64,000 nt of DNA from Nocardia jejuensis NBRC 103114. GTDB taxonomy: Bacteria > Actinomycetota > Actinomycetes > Mycobacteriales > Mycobacteriaceae. Shown one piece after another: positions 17,026-26,500 of the stretch (positions within the stretch are counted from its first letter, which is position 1; each line of letters starts with the position of its first letter). A program made the translations under genes and the position numbers. The notes under the pieces were generated by a model. That model saw only the letters and a program-made list of their open reading frames with translations. It had not been told where the DNA came from and did no database searches. Location of the stretch: the NCBI RefSeq assembly GCF_001613145.1, contig NZ_BDBU01000039.1:1-64000 (forward strand), written 5' to 3'.

Positions 17026-17352
17026 TCACTTCGTCCGGTCGTAGGGTTCTGCCACGTCCACGCCCGCGTCCATCAGCGCCTCCAACGGCAGCGGGGCCAT
17101 GACCGGCACGTACGTCCACTCCAGAAACCCCTTCCTGGTCAACGGGAAGTCCTCGATGTACCGGCGCGCCTCCTCGACACCCGACACCTCCCAGACGATC
17201 ACCACCCCCGACTCGTCCGCCCGCGCGTAGTTCTCCCGGACGATCCCCGCCTTCCACAGCCGCCACACATTGGCCACCTCCTCCGGCAGATACGGCCGAA
17301 TCGTCTCGAGCGTCACGCCATCCTTGAACCGATCGAACGTTATGACCTTCAT
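17026..17352 (-). CDS. Small dimeric alpha/beta-barrel protein (muconolactone-isomerase-like)
   Basis: A 108-residue protein starting MKVITFDRFKDGVTLETI, with RPYLPEEVANVWRLW and EEARRYIEDFPLTRKGFLEW. The pattern resembles muconolactone delta-isomerase-like and related dimeric alpha/beta-barrel proteins, which handle small aromatic or lactone compounds. No catalytic assignment is possible from sequence alone. ATG 17352 begins the conserved part; the 16 codons before it in frame are not conserved in character. It is the first gene of the pair with the isochorismatase-like gene and is divergent from the HxlR regulator at 17462, its probable controller. Confidence 0.7.
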   Translation of the reverse strand: MKVITFDRFKDGVTLETIRPYLPEEVANVWRLWKAGIVRENYARADESGVVIVWEVSGVEEARRYIEDFPLTRKGFLEWTYVPVMAPLPLEALMDAGVDVAEPYDRTK

Positions 17353-17461
17353 GGCTCCGAACTCCTTTCCCCGCGAACCGAATCCGGTCCGCCCCACCAT
17401 GGAAGCCCGATGATTACAGTGTTACAAGAACGCACTTTTCGGTGAGTACCCGGAGGATCTG

Positions 17462-17794
17462 GTGGCGGCGAAGCGTTATTACTGCGAGGTCGAGGTGGCG
17501 GTCGATCTCATCGGCGGTAAGTGGAAGCCGGTCATCCTGGCGCACCTCAAGGAAGGTGTGCACCGCTACGGCGAGCTTCGGCGGTCGATGCCGAATACGA
17601 GCGAGAAGATGCTGGTGCAGCAGCTTCGGGAGCTCGAAGCGGACGGATTGGTGCGTCGGACCGCGTTCGACACCGTGCCCCCGCAGGTGCACTACGATCT
17701 CACCGAGGACGGGTGGTCGCTGGTCCCGGTGCTCACGGCGCTGTACGAGTGGGGGCGCAAACGCACCGAGCAGACCGGGCTCACTCTCGGCTGA
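17462..17794 (+). CDS. HxlR-family transcriptional regulator
   Basis: A 110-residue winged-helix regulator with the HxlR signature: an N-terminal Cys (YYCEVEVAVDLIGGKWKPVIL), then YGELRRSMPNTSEKMLVQQLRELEADGLVRR and the wing VPPQVHYDLTEDG. HxlR proteins commonly respond to electrophiles such as aldehydes or quinones through this cysteine (Cys8 here). The start is GTG 17462 with GGAGG six bases upstream. It is divergent from the small barrel/isochorismatase-like pair, so it most likely controls that pair; a direct TTACA repeat (TTACAGTGTTACA) in the shared 109-base gap is a possible binding element. Confidence 0.9.
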   Translation: MAAKRYYCEVEVAVDLIGGKWKPVILAHLKEGVHRYGELRRSMPNTSEKMLVQQLRELEADGLVRRTAFDTVPPQVHYDLTEDGWSLVPVLTALYEWGRKRTEQTGLTLG

Positions 17795-17892
17795 TCGGAC
17801 GCGACCGGTCACCGTCGGTCGTGAAGCCCGCATCGTGTTCGGGATTCGCGATCGCCCGAGCCGACCGCCACCGGATATTCCGCCGAGTCGCG

Positions 17893-18666
17893 CTATCGGG
17901 CGGTGGGAAAGGCGCTGCGCACCGCCGCCGCGAACCCGGCCGGGTCGCCCTTGTGCGCGAAGTGATCGGTATCGAGCGTGACCACCGTGGTATTCGGCCG
18001 CCGCGTCGCCATCTCCCGGGCCAGGCCCGGATCCACCGAGGGAACCTGATTGCCGACCACGAGCAGCGCGGGGCAGCTGCTGCCGAGCCAGTCGGCCCAG
18101 TGATCGCCGCCTACCAGCGCCTCGGAATCGACCATGTCCCGCGGTACGAACGGGAGCCGCCAGCTGCCGTCCGGGTTCTCACGCAGCACGTCGCCGAACA
18201 TCGGCCCGGCGAAGCCGAGCGCGTCGAGCAGTTCCTGCCGGGTGGCGGCCTGGCGCGGCCAGTCCAGCACGAAATTCAGTGCGCCCGTGCTGATGTGGAC
18301 CGCGCCGAGTTCCTCGACGATCAGCCCGTCGACCAACTCCGGGTGCCGGGCCGCGAGCTGCATGGCGGTCAGCGCGCGTCCGGAGTGTCCGAGCACGGTG
18401 ACGGTGCCGAGCTTCAGCTGCTCGATGACCGCGACGGCGTCGGCGACGTATCCCTCGGGGGAGTAGTCGGGCCCGCGATCGGAGTCGCCGTGCCCGCGCT
18501 GATCGGGAGCGATGACCCGCCATTGCGGTGCGAGCCGCTCGGCGAGCTCGGTCCAGCTCGTGCCCTCCTCGAGGTGTCCGTGCATGGCGAGCAGGGGCTT
18601 TCCGTCGCCGCCCGCATCGAGGTAGGAGATCCGGCGGCCGTCGATGGTGATGTCGTTGCGCTGCAT
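17893..18666 (-). CDS. Alpha/beta hydrolase
   Basis: A 257-residue alpha/beta-hydrolase-fold protein. HGHLEEGTSW marks the oxyanion region, IAPDQRGHGDSDRG is the strand-turn motif, and the nucleophile is the Ser in LGHSGRAL, where the usual final Gly of G-x-S-x-G is Arg. A histidine near the end in DTDHFAHKGDP completes the triad. The substrate is unknown; relatives include esterases, C-C hydrolases and epoxide hydrolases. The start is taken as ATG 18666; ATG 18693, nine codons earlier, is possible. It is divergent from the LysR-type gene, which may control it. Confidence 0.85.
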   Translation of the reverse strand: MQRNDITIDGRRISYLDAGGDGKPLLAMHGHLEEGTSWTELAERLAPQWRVIAPDQRGHGDSDRGPDYSPEGYVADAVAVIEQLKLGTVTVLGHSGRALTAMQLAARHPELVDGLIVEELGAVHISTGALNFVLDWPRQAATRQELLDALGFAGPMFGDVLRENPDGSWRLPFVPRDMVDSEALVGGDHWADWLGSSCPALLVVGNQVPSVDPGLAREMATRRPNTTVVTLDTDHFAHKGDPAGFAAAVRSAFPTAR

Positions 18667-18787
18667 GGGACAACCGTAGAGCGAGTTGAACAAATGTGCA
18701 AGACAAATGTGTAAGACAAGAGTTCAAAATTCGAGCCGCAGGATGCCGGGCACGGACTCGGGGCATCCGGCGGCATAGGCTCGCTCT

Positions 18788-19696
18788 ATGCCGCTATCTC
18801 CCCGCGTCCCCGACCTCGCCGCCCTGGACCTGCTGCTGTCGGTGATCGAACTGGGAAGTCTGGGACGTGCGGCCAAGGTGCACGGCATCAGTCAGCCGTC
18901 CGCGAGCTCGCGGATTCGCTATCTCGAGCAACTGGTCGGCGTCCCGGTGCTCGAGCGCACCACGCTGGGTTCGCGGCCGACCGCCGCCGGGGCCCTGATC
19001 GCCGAATGGGCCCGGGATGTGGTGGACGCGGCCGCTCGGTTGGACGGCGGTATCGATACCCTGCGGGGGCAACGTGATTCGCGCCTGCGGGTAGCGGCCA
19101 GTCAGACCGTCGCGGAGTATCTGTTCCCGAAATGGCTGATGGCCCTGCGGGTTCGGATGCCGGACACCTCCATCGCCCTCGAATCGGGAAATTCCGCCGA
19201 GGTGGCGCGCGCGGTGCTCGAGGGTCGGGCCGGCATCGGATTCGTGGAGAGCCCGCAGGTGCCGCGTGAGCTGGAAGGCCATGTGGTGGCCCGGGATCGG
19301 CTGGTCGTGGTGGTGGCGGCCGGTCATCGCTGGGCCAAGCGCGGCGAGATCACGGCGGCCGAACTGGCCGCCACGCCGCTGATCTCCCGCGAGCCCGGCT
19401 CGGGCACCAGGATCTCCTTCGAGCGGGCGGTGGGCCGGGTGTTGCCGGACTGGCGACCCGCGGTGGTACTCGAACTCTCCTCGACCACGGCCATCAAGAC
19501 GGCGGTCGCGGACGGCATCGCCCCCGCGGTGCTGAGCTCGCTCGCGGTGGCGGGGGAGCTCGCCGACGGCGCGCTGGTCTCGCCCACGGTGGTCGGCTTG
19601 GACCTGGACCGGCAATTGCGTGCGGTCTGGCCGAGGGGCCAGCGTCCGACCGGCCCGGCGCGGGATCTCTACGCCATCGCGCGCCGCCCGATCTGA
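18788..19696 (+). CDS. LysR-family transcriptional regulator
   Basis: A 302-residue LysR-type regulator. The N-terminal helix-turn-helix has LDLLLSVIELGSLGRAAKVHGISQ followed by PSASSRIRYLEQLVGVPVLER, and the C-terminal effector domain is of the periplasmic-binding-protein type (SRLRVAASQTVAEYLFPKWL, PLISREPGSGTR). The effector domain resembles the CbbR/YeiE branch. It is divergent from the alpha/beta hydrolase, the usual LysR arrangement for a regulator and its target, across 121 bases. Effector and targets are not deducible. Confidence 0.92.
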   Translation: MPLSPRVPDLAALDLLLSVIELGSLGRAAKVHGISQPSASSRIRYLEQLVGVPVLERTTLGSRPTAAGALIAEWARDVVDAAARLDGGIDTLRGQRDSRLRVAASQTVAEYLFPKWLMALRVRMPDTSIALESGNSAEVARAVLEGRAGIGFVESPQVPRELEGHVVARDRLVVVVAAGHRWAKRGEITAAELAATPLISREPGSGTRISFERAVGRVLPDWRPAVVLELSSTTAIKTAVADGIAPAVLSSLAVAGELADGALVSPTVVGLDLDRQLRAVWPRGQRPTGPARDLYAIARRPI

Positions 19697-19706
19697 CGTC
19701 TCACGG

Positions 19707-19732
19707 GATCTGGCAGGAGGCCTTGCCAGATC
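19707..19732. promoter_or_regulatory. Perfect 9-bp inverted repeat between lysR and the MpaB-type oxygenase gene
   Basis: GATCTGGCA and its exact complement are separated by eight bases. No T-run follows, so it could be either a weak terminator for the LysR gene or an operator for the oxygenase gene that starts 74 bases downstream. Confidence 0.5.
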
Positions 19733-19805
19733 TGAGAGAATCATGGACACTTTCTCTCACGGACCCGGTGGGGCATGGTCACCGGGCATGCGAAGGAGAA
19801 GCTCG

Positions 19806-21065
19806 ATGACGCGCTCTCAGGTTCCGGAATCCCCTCGTGATCCGGTCGTTCCCGCTCGCCACCCGGCCGAGCGCGCGACGGTGCCGGTCATCGGCCCGCT
19901 GGTGAAGATGCTCGGCATCAAGCCGCCGAACGATCGGGAATGGGCGGAGCTGGGCGAGGCGCTCACCGTCGGCGACCGGCCCATGGACGAGCTGATCGAC
20001 TGGATGTACACCGCCGGCATGGGCAAGGTTCGCCCGCTGTTCGACCAGGCCCTCGCGCACGGCATCGACAGCATTCCCGACGCCCCGGAACCGTTGCGCG
20101 CCTTCTTCGAACAGGTCGAGACCCCGCCGAGCTGGGTCGACTGGGACCTGATCGCGCTGGGGGAGCAGACCTTTCAGCGCGCCGGCCTGGACGGTGTGTA
20201 CATGGCGCGCGACGTGCCGTTCCTCGGCGGCTTCGTGGCCTCGGGCATCAACCGGACGCTGCTGCTCACCAATACCGGCAAGAGCGGTGCGACCGGCGGT
20301 GGCCAGCGGTTCGCCGAAACCCTGCAGTGGGCGCTGGACGTCATCGCCGAGGACGGACTTCGCCCGGGCGGCAAGGGTTTCCGATCCACGCTGCACGTGC
20401 GCCTGATTCACACCTTCGTGCGCCGCCATGTCGGCAATCTCCCGGAGTGGAGCGCGCAGGAGTGGGGCGTTCCGATCAACCAGACCGATATGGGGGTCAC
20501 CATCCTCGGTGCGCTCTTCGCCCCCGCGGTGACCGGCATGATGATGGGAAACCTCTTCACGCCCAGGGAACTCGACGCGATCGCGCATCTGACCCGCTAC
20601 ACCGGCTGGCTCATGGGTATCGAGGAGCGCTACCTGCCCACCAGCTTCGCCGATGCCACCGAGAAGCTCTACCACTACCTGACCGCTCTGACCGCTCCCG
20701 ACGAGAGCAGCGCGCGGCTGGCGCGGCCGATGGCACAGGACCCGCTCACCTGGCACTACCCGAACCTCGCCTCGATGCGCCGCAAAATTGCCTGGGCGCA
20801 GCATCTTTCGATCAGCACCGCGTTCCTCGGTCGCGGCCGCATGCGCGAGCTCGGGCTGCCCGACTACATGCCGCCCTGGTATCCGGTCCTGCGCTTCCCG
20901 GTCAACCTCACCCGCTCCGGAGCGGCCATGATCGTGCCCGGCCTGCGAGCCCGCCAGGCCCGAGCCGGTCTGCGTGCCCAGCGCGCCTTCATGGACACCC
21001 TGATCGGCCCGAAGCGCGACGGCGCGATCGGCGGTTCGGTGAACTATCTGCATCACGCGGCCTGA
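19806..21065 (+). CDS. MpaB-family (DUF2236) oxygenase
   Basis: A 419-residue all-helical protein of the DUF2236/MpaB group, related to the latex-clearing protein Lcp and fungal MpaB', which are haem-dependent oxygenases. Characteristic parts are NDREWAELGEALTVGDRPMDEL, DWDLIALGEQTFQRAG, LHVRLIHTFVRRHV with the conserved His/Arg region, and WGVPINQTDMGVTILGAL. AGGAGAA lies just upstream of ATG 19806; the in-frame extension to 19620 runs back through the LysR gene. No signal peptide is obvious. Substrate is unknown. Confidence 0.85.
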   Translation: MTRSQVPESPRDPVVPARHPAERATVPVIGPLVKMLGIKPPNDREWAELGEALTVGDRPMDELIDWMYTAGMGKVRPLFDQALAHGIDSIPDAPEPLRAFFEQVETPPSWVDWDLIALGEQTFQRAGLDGVYMARDVPFLGGFVASGINRTLLLTNTGKSGATGGGQRFAETLQWALDVIAEDGLRPGGKGFRSTLHVRLIHTFVRRHVGNLPEWSAQEWGVPINQTDMGVTILGALFAPAVTGMMMGNLFTPRELDAIAHLTRYTGWLMGIEERYLPTSFADATEKLYHYLTALTAPDESSARLARPMAQDPLTWHYPNLASMRRKIAWAQHLSISTAFLGRGRMRELGLPDYMPPWYPVLRFPVNLTRSGAAMIVPGLRARQARAGLRAQRAFMDTLIGPKRDGAIGGSVNYLHHAA

Positions 21066-21203
21066 TTCGGGCGCCCGCCCGCTGGTTGTTTGCTGTTGCG
21101 AAGAACCGGCGGGTCTTCATCTTTCCTACGCAGGCTTCGCAGTCTCGAGGCTCAAGTGCGCCAACGGCTCCCGAGCGCGGTGTCCAGGGGTTATGGTTCC
21201 GTT

Positions 21204-21494
21204 ATGGTGCGAATTGCCGTCGCCGCCGAGGAACCGGATGAGCAAGGCGATCCGGGGGCCTCGAGCGATCCTGCCTCGTTGCGGCCACACCTGGAGGTTG
21301 TTCCGGAGTCACCCGATCTTGATGCGCCACAGCCCCATTCCTTCGGCGCGAACGTCCTGGCGGAAACCGATATCGAGCGACTCCCGTCGTCCGTCCGGCA
21401 CCGCATCGCCGCCTTCATTCACCTGCAGGTGGCGGCCCTCGAAGAGATGCCGGAGCCGACCCTGCCACCCCTGTCCGCCACCGAAGACCTCTGA
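21204..21494 (+). CDS. Small hypothetical protein
   Basis: A 96-residue protein with an acidic, probably disordered first half and a C-terminal amphipathic helix (SSVRHRIAAFIHLQVAALEE). No domain is recognised. ATG 21204 is preferred to the upstream in-frame start at 21090, whose codons give an Arg-rich stretch unlike the rest. The ribosome-binding site is poor, so expression is uncertain. It lies between the MpaB-type gene and the secreted beta-helix gene. Confidence 0.4.
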   Translation: MVRIAVAAEEPDEQGDPGASSDPASLRPHLEVVPESPDLDAPQPHSFGANVLAETDIERLPSSVRHRIAAFIHLQVAALEEMPEPTLPPLSATEDL

Positions 21495-21642
21495 GCTGCC
21501 CGCTCCCGGTCGAACGGTTTCATCGCCCGGAGCCGCGCTTCGGCACGAGTTCGGCGAACTTGTGCACGCTGCCAGCGATTGTGCCGTTCTCCTGGCTTTT
21601 TGCCGATGGACGGGTATCCGACATGCCTGGCATGGTGCCTGA

Positions 21643-23265
21643 ATGAGCACGAGTAGCCCCGCACGCGCGATGTCGCGCGCCGCCGCGGTGATGTCCGCGT
21701 TGATCGCCTGTGGTGCGCACACCGTGGCATTCGCGGCGGCCGAACCGGATTCGACCACCTGGTACGTCAGCGCGGCGGCCGCACCCGGTGGAACGGGCAG
21801 TGCCGAGGCCCCGTTCGATTCACTGGCCCGCGTGGAAGCCGCTTCCCGCGACGGGGACACCATCATCGTGCGTGCGGTCGCGCCCGTGCTGGCGCCGCTC
21901 GACGGCGGCATCGCGCTCAAGCCCGGGCAGCGTCTGCTCGGCGAGGCGGCCGAGGGCGTGAACCGGCCCCGGCTCACCAATACCACCGGAAATCACGACG
22001 GCGATGCCGTCCGGCTGGCCTCGGGCGCCGAGGTGCGCGATCTGGTGATCGCCGGAGCCCGCCGCGGCGGCATCTACGGGTCCGACGCCGCCGACGTGGT
22101 GATCAGCGGCAACGACGTCAGTGCCACCAATCAGCAGTGCGCGGACGGGTTCGTGATCGGGCCCTTCGGCCTGCCGCCCACACTTCCGCTGGGCGTGGCC
22201 ATACCCCCGCTGCCCGACTTCATCACCCTGAACAATGGCTGGGCCGCGATCATGACCGACTTCTCGGCCGCCGCCGGACAGGTGCGGATCGAGCGAAACG
22301 TAGTGCACGACACCGCCTGTGGCGACGGAATCGACCTGCGCGCGCACGGGAGCAGTCGAATCGACGCCGCCATCACCGGTAACACCCTGCACACCATCAA
22401 CCTCGGCCTGGCCAAGTTCTCGGTGCTCGCCCTCGGCGTGCAGGCCGCCGACTCGGCGCGGCTCACCGCCGACCTCAGCGACAACACTCAGACCGATATC
22501 GCCGTGGCGGAGTCCTCCCCGCTGAACCTGACCGCCGACAGCGAGGGCGTGTTCCTCAACGCACTGGGCAGTGCCCGCATGGATATCACCGTCACCCGCA
22601 ACCATTTTCGCGACGGCTCCGGAAACTTCTCCGCCAACGGCCTGGAGTACGTCACCACCAGCGGCGCCCCGGTCAGCAGTGTGCGGGTGTCGGACAGCAC
22701 CTTCGAGGGGGTCACCGGCGACGTCATCGAGAACTACAACCTCAGTTCCGGGGGCGCGCGCCAATCCCTCACCCTCGAGAACGTGACCGCGCGCCGCTCC
22801 ACCTTCCCGGGCGCGATCGGAAACCCCGTGGTCCCCGCCAACCTCGGAACCTGCGTGGTCACCACGAATTTCGGCCGGGCCGCGCACACCGATCTGACGA
22901 TCTCCGGGTCGGACCTGGGCGAGTGCAGCGCCGACGGCATCGGCCTGATCGGCTACACCCCCGCCGGATCGGGCCCGGCCACCGCCGAACTCGTCTTCGA
23001 CATCCGCGACACCACGATCGGCGGCGTGGCGGCCAATGGCGTGAATATCGTGAACGTCGGCGATACCGCCGTCGTGCGCGGAACCCTCGAGCGCGTCGCG
23101 GTGAACGGCGCGCAGCGATCGCTGGTGCGCACCAGCCACAGCGGCGGCGTGATCGGCGCTCTCAGCCTCGAGGCCGACGACGTCACCCTCGACGGCCTCG
23201 CGTGGGATTGCCGGGCCCGCTCGCAGGTGGACCTCGCCGGGATCCCCGTGCGCTGCCGCGGCTGA
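21643..23265 (+). CDS. Secreted right-handed parallel beta-helix protein
   Basis: A 540-residue exported protein. A Sec-type signal covers about residues 1-33, with hydrophobic AAAVMSALIACGAHTVAFAA and a cleavage site after AFAA. The mature part opens with TWYVSAAAAPGGTGSAEAPFDSL, the usual lead-in of pectate-lyase-like beta-helices (GTGSxxxPFxSL), and continues as repeated short strands (GNDVSA, RNVVHD, GNTLHT, RNHFRDG). Cysteine pairs may be disulfides. Such folds occur in polysaccharide lyases and adhesins; no catalytic triad could be assigned, so the activity is open. A strong terminator follows. Confidence 0.8.
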   Translation: MSTSSPARAMSRAAAVMSALIACGAHTVAFAAAEPDSTTWYVSAAAAPGGTGSAEAPFDSLARVEAASRDGDTIIVRAVAPVLAPLDGGIALKPGQRLLGEAAEGVNRPRLTNTTGNHDGDAVRLASGAEVRDLVIAGARRGGIYGSDAADVVISGNDVSATNQQCADGFVIGPFGLPPTLPLGVAIPPLPDFITLNNGWAAIMTDFSAAAGQVRIERNVVHDTACGDGIDLRAHGSSRIDAAITGNTLHTINLGLAKFSVLALGVQAADSARLTADLSDNTQTDIAVAESSPLNLTADSEGVFLNALGSARMDITVTRNHFRDGSGNFSANGLEYVTTSGAPVSSVRVSDSTFEGVTGDVIENYNLSSGGARQSLTLENVTARRSTFPGAIGNPVVPANLGTCVVTTNFGRAAHTDLTISGSDLGECSADGIGLIGYTPAGSGPATAELVFDIRDTTIGGVAANGVNIVNVGDTAVVRGTLERVAVNGAQRSLVRTSHSGGVIGALSLEADDVTLDGLAWDCRARSQVDLAGIPVRCRG

Positions 23266-23280
23266 GTTCGCCCGAACCTG

Positions 23281-23321
23281 CCGCGCCGGACCGCGCGACG
23301 CATCTGTCCGGTCCGGCGCGG
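23281..23321 (+). terminator. Terminator-like hairpin after the beta-helix gene
   Basis: A perfect 12-bp inverted repeat, CCGCGCCGGACC with its complement at 23310-23321, around a 17-base loop, starting 15 bases after the stop. It insulates the beta-helix gene from the nar operon. There is no clear T-run, so it may be rho-assisted. Confidence 0.65.
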
Positions 23322-23514
23322 ATCGGCCGTTCGGCGCGACACCCCTGACATGCCGAACACGAATGTTCCGGCCTAAGCGTCATGCTCGAAATAGTCTCGG
23401 TACAGCAACCGATCCGCAATTTCCTCGGTGATCGATAGCGCGAGGTGATGACCGGCCGGATCGGTGGCGTTGTCGCAAGTCGCGGATAGGGCCGAGAGAC
23501 GGGTGGACGCTGGC

Positions 23515-26500
23515 ATGGCGGAGCCGGATGCGCTGATTCTCGAAACCGGAAAGTTCTTTCATCGCGGTGAGACCGCGGAGGATCTGCACAGCATCGAATA
23601 CGAGGGTGGCCGCGAGGGCGACACCTTCTATCGCGATCGGTGGAGCCACGACAAGGTCGTCTATTCGACACACGGCGTGAACTGCACCGGGTCCTGCCGG
23701 TGGAAGGTCTATGTCAAGGACGGCATCATCACCTGGGAGACCCAGGCGACCGACTATCCCTCGGTCGGGCCGGACAGCCCCGAGTACGAGCCGCGCGGTT
23801 GTCCGCGCGGTGCGTCGTTCTCCTGGTACACCTATTCGCCCACCCGCGTGCGCTATCCCTATATTCGCGGACGGCTGCTGAGCATGTACCGCGAAGCCAA
23901 AGCCCGCCTGGGTGATCCGGTCCTGGCGTGGGCCGATATTCAGGACGATCCGGTGCGTCGCCGCGAATACCAGCAAGCGCGTGGCAAAGGCGGCCTGGCC
24001 CGGGCCACCTGGGACGAGGCCGTGGAGATCATCGCGGCCGCGCACGTGCACACGATCAAGGCCTACGGTCCGGACCGCATCGCGGGCTTCTCCCCGATCC
24101 CGGCCATGTCGATGGTCTCTCATGCCGCCGGCGCGCGATTCATGGGCTTGATCGGCGCGCCCATGGTGTCGTTCTACGACTGGTACGCCGATCTGCCGGT
24201 GGCCTCGCCGCAGGTGTTCGGCGATCAGACCGACGTGCCCGAGTCCGGAGACTGGTGGGACGCGGCCTATCTGATCATGTGGGGCTCCAATGTCCCGGTG
24301 ACCCGCACCCCGGACGCGCACTGGATGGCCGAGGCGCGCTACCGCGGGCAGAAGGTCGTCGTGGTCGCGCCCGACTACGCCGACAACGCGAAATTCGCCG
24401 ACGAATGGTTGCATCCGCATCCGGGTACCGACGGCGCGCTGGCCATGGCCATGGGGCACGTCATCCTGCGCGAGTACTTCCTCGACCGGCAGGTCCCGTT
24501 CTTCACCGACTACGTGCGCCGCTTCACCGACCTGCCCTTCCTGGTGACGCTGGTCGAACGCGACGGTGCCTACGTTCCCGGAAAGTTCTTGCGCGCGAGC
24601 GATATCGGCGACGGCGGCGAGGGCGCGGAGTGGAAGACCGTCGTCATCGACGAGACCACGGGCGAACCGGTGGTGCCGCCGGGTTCCCTCGGATTCCGCT
24701 GGCCCGCCGCCGCGGAAGGCCGGTGGAACCTCGATCTCGGCGATATCGAGCCCACCCTGTCGCTGATCGACGGCGGCGACGGAGTGCCGGTGTTGTTGCC
24801 GCGCTTCGACATCGGGGACGGTACGGGCGGCGGCTCCGGTGCGGTGCTGCGCCGCGGCGTCCCGGCCCGGCGGCTGTCCGCCGACGGGCCGCTGGTCACC
24901 ACGGTCTTCGATCTGATGCTCGCGCAGTACGGTGTCGAGCGGTCGGGGCTGCCGGGTGTGTGGCCGGAGTCGTACGAGGACGCCTCCGCCCCCGGCACGC
25001 CCGGCTGGCAGCAGGAGCACACCTCCGTGCGCGCGGAAACCTGTGTGAAGATCGCCCGCGAGTTCGCCGATACCGCCGCCAAGAGCAACGGTCGCTGCAT
25101 GATCCTGATGGGCGCGGGAACCAATCACTGGTTCCACTCCGAGACCATCTATCGCGCGTTCCTGGCCCTGCTGCAGCTCACCGGGTGTCAGGGCCGCAAT
25201 GGCGGCGGCTGGGGTCACTACGTCGGGCAGGAGAAGTGCCGCCCGGTGACCGGATGGGCGACCCTGGCCGGAGCCACCGACTGGACCCGCCCGCCCCGTC
25301 AGGCGATCGGAACCGGCCACTGGTTCGTGCACACCGATCAGTGGCGCTACGACGCCTTCACCAGCGATGTGCTGACCTCGCCGCTGGGCGAGGGCCGGTT
25401 GGCCGGCATGACCGCGATGGACTGCCTCGCGCAGTCCGCGCGGCTGGGCTGGATGCCCTCCTACCCGACCTTCGATCGCAATCCGCTCGAGCTCGGCGAG
25501 GGCGAGGACGCGATCGGCCGGGCGGTGGAGCAATTGCGCACGGGGGAACTGCGTTTCGCCGCCGAGGATCCGGACGCGCCCCGGAACTGGCCGCGCGTGC
25601 TGACCCTGTGGCGCTCGAACCTGTTCGGCTCCTCGGCCAAGGGCGCGGAGTACTTCGCCAAACACCTTCTCGGAACCCATAATTCGCTCAACGCCCAGGA
25701 AGCGCCGCCCGATCTGCGCCCGCGCGATGTCGCCTGGCACGAGAACGCGCCCGAGGGCAAGCTGGACCTGCTCGTCTCGCTGGACTTCCGGATGACCTCC
25801 TCGACCCTGCTCTCGGACATCACGCTGCCCGCCGCGACCTGGTACGAGAAGCACGATCTGTCCTCCACGGACATGCACCCGTTCGTGCACTCGTTCTCAC
25901 CCGCCATCGACCCGCCGTGGCAGGCGCGCACCGACTTCGACGCCTTCCACGCCATCGCCGATCGGTTCAGCGAACTGGCCCGCGATCACCTGGGCACGCG
26001 TCGTGATCTGGTGGCCACCGCGCTGACCCACGACACCGTCGGGGAGACGGCGCAGCCGGGCGGCGTGGTCCGGGACTGGCGCGCGGGGGAATGCGAGCCG
26101 ATCCCGGGCAAGACCATGCCGAACCTGACCGTCGTGGAACGCGACTACACCGCGGTCGGAGCGAAATTCGCGGCGCTGGGCCCGCTGGTGGAGAAGGTCG
26201 GGCTGCCGGTCAAGGGCATCATGGTGCATCCCGACGAGGAGGTGAAATACCTCGCGGCCAAGAACGGCACCGTCGCGAGCGGGCCGGCGGCGGGCCGCCC
26301 GCGCCTCGATACCGCCGTGCGCGCGGCCGACACCATCCTGGCCCTGTCGGGAACGACCAACGGCCGCTTGGCCGTTCAGGGTTTCCGCACACTCGGCGCG
26401 CGCACCGGCCAGGAGATGGCGCACCTGGCCGCCGAGCACGAGGGCAAGCGGGTCACCTACGCCGACACCCAGGCCGCGCCGGTCCCGGTGATCACCTCGC

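Noticed and set aside
23380-25890. 836-codon minus-strand frame inside narG
   Set aside because: Antisense shadow of narG with a low-complexity product. The narG family match on the plus strand is unambiguous.
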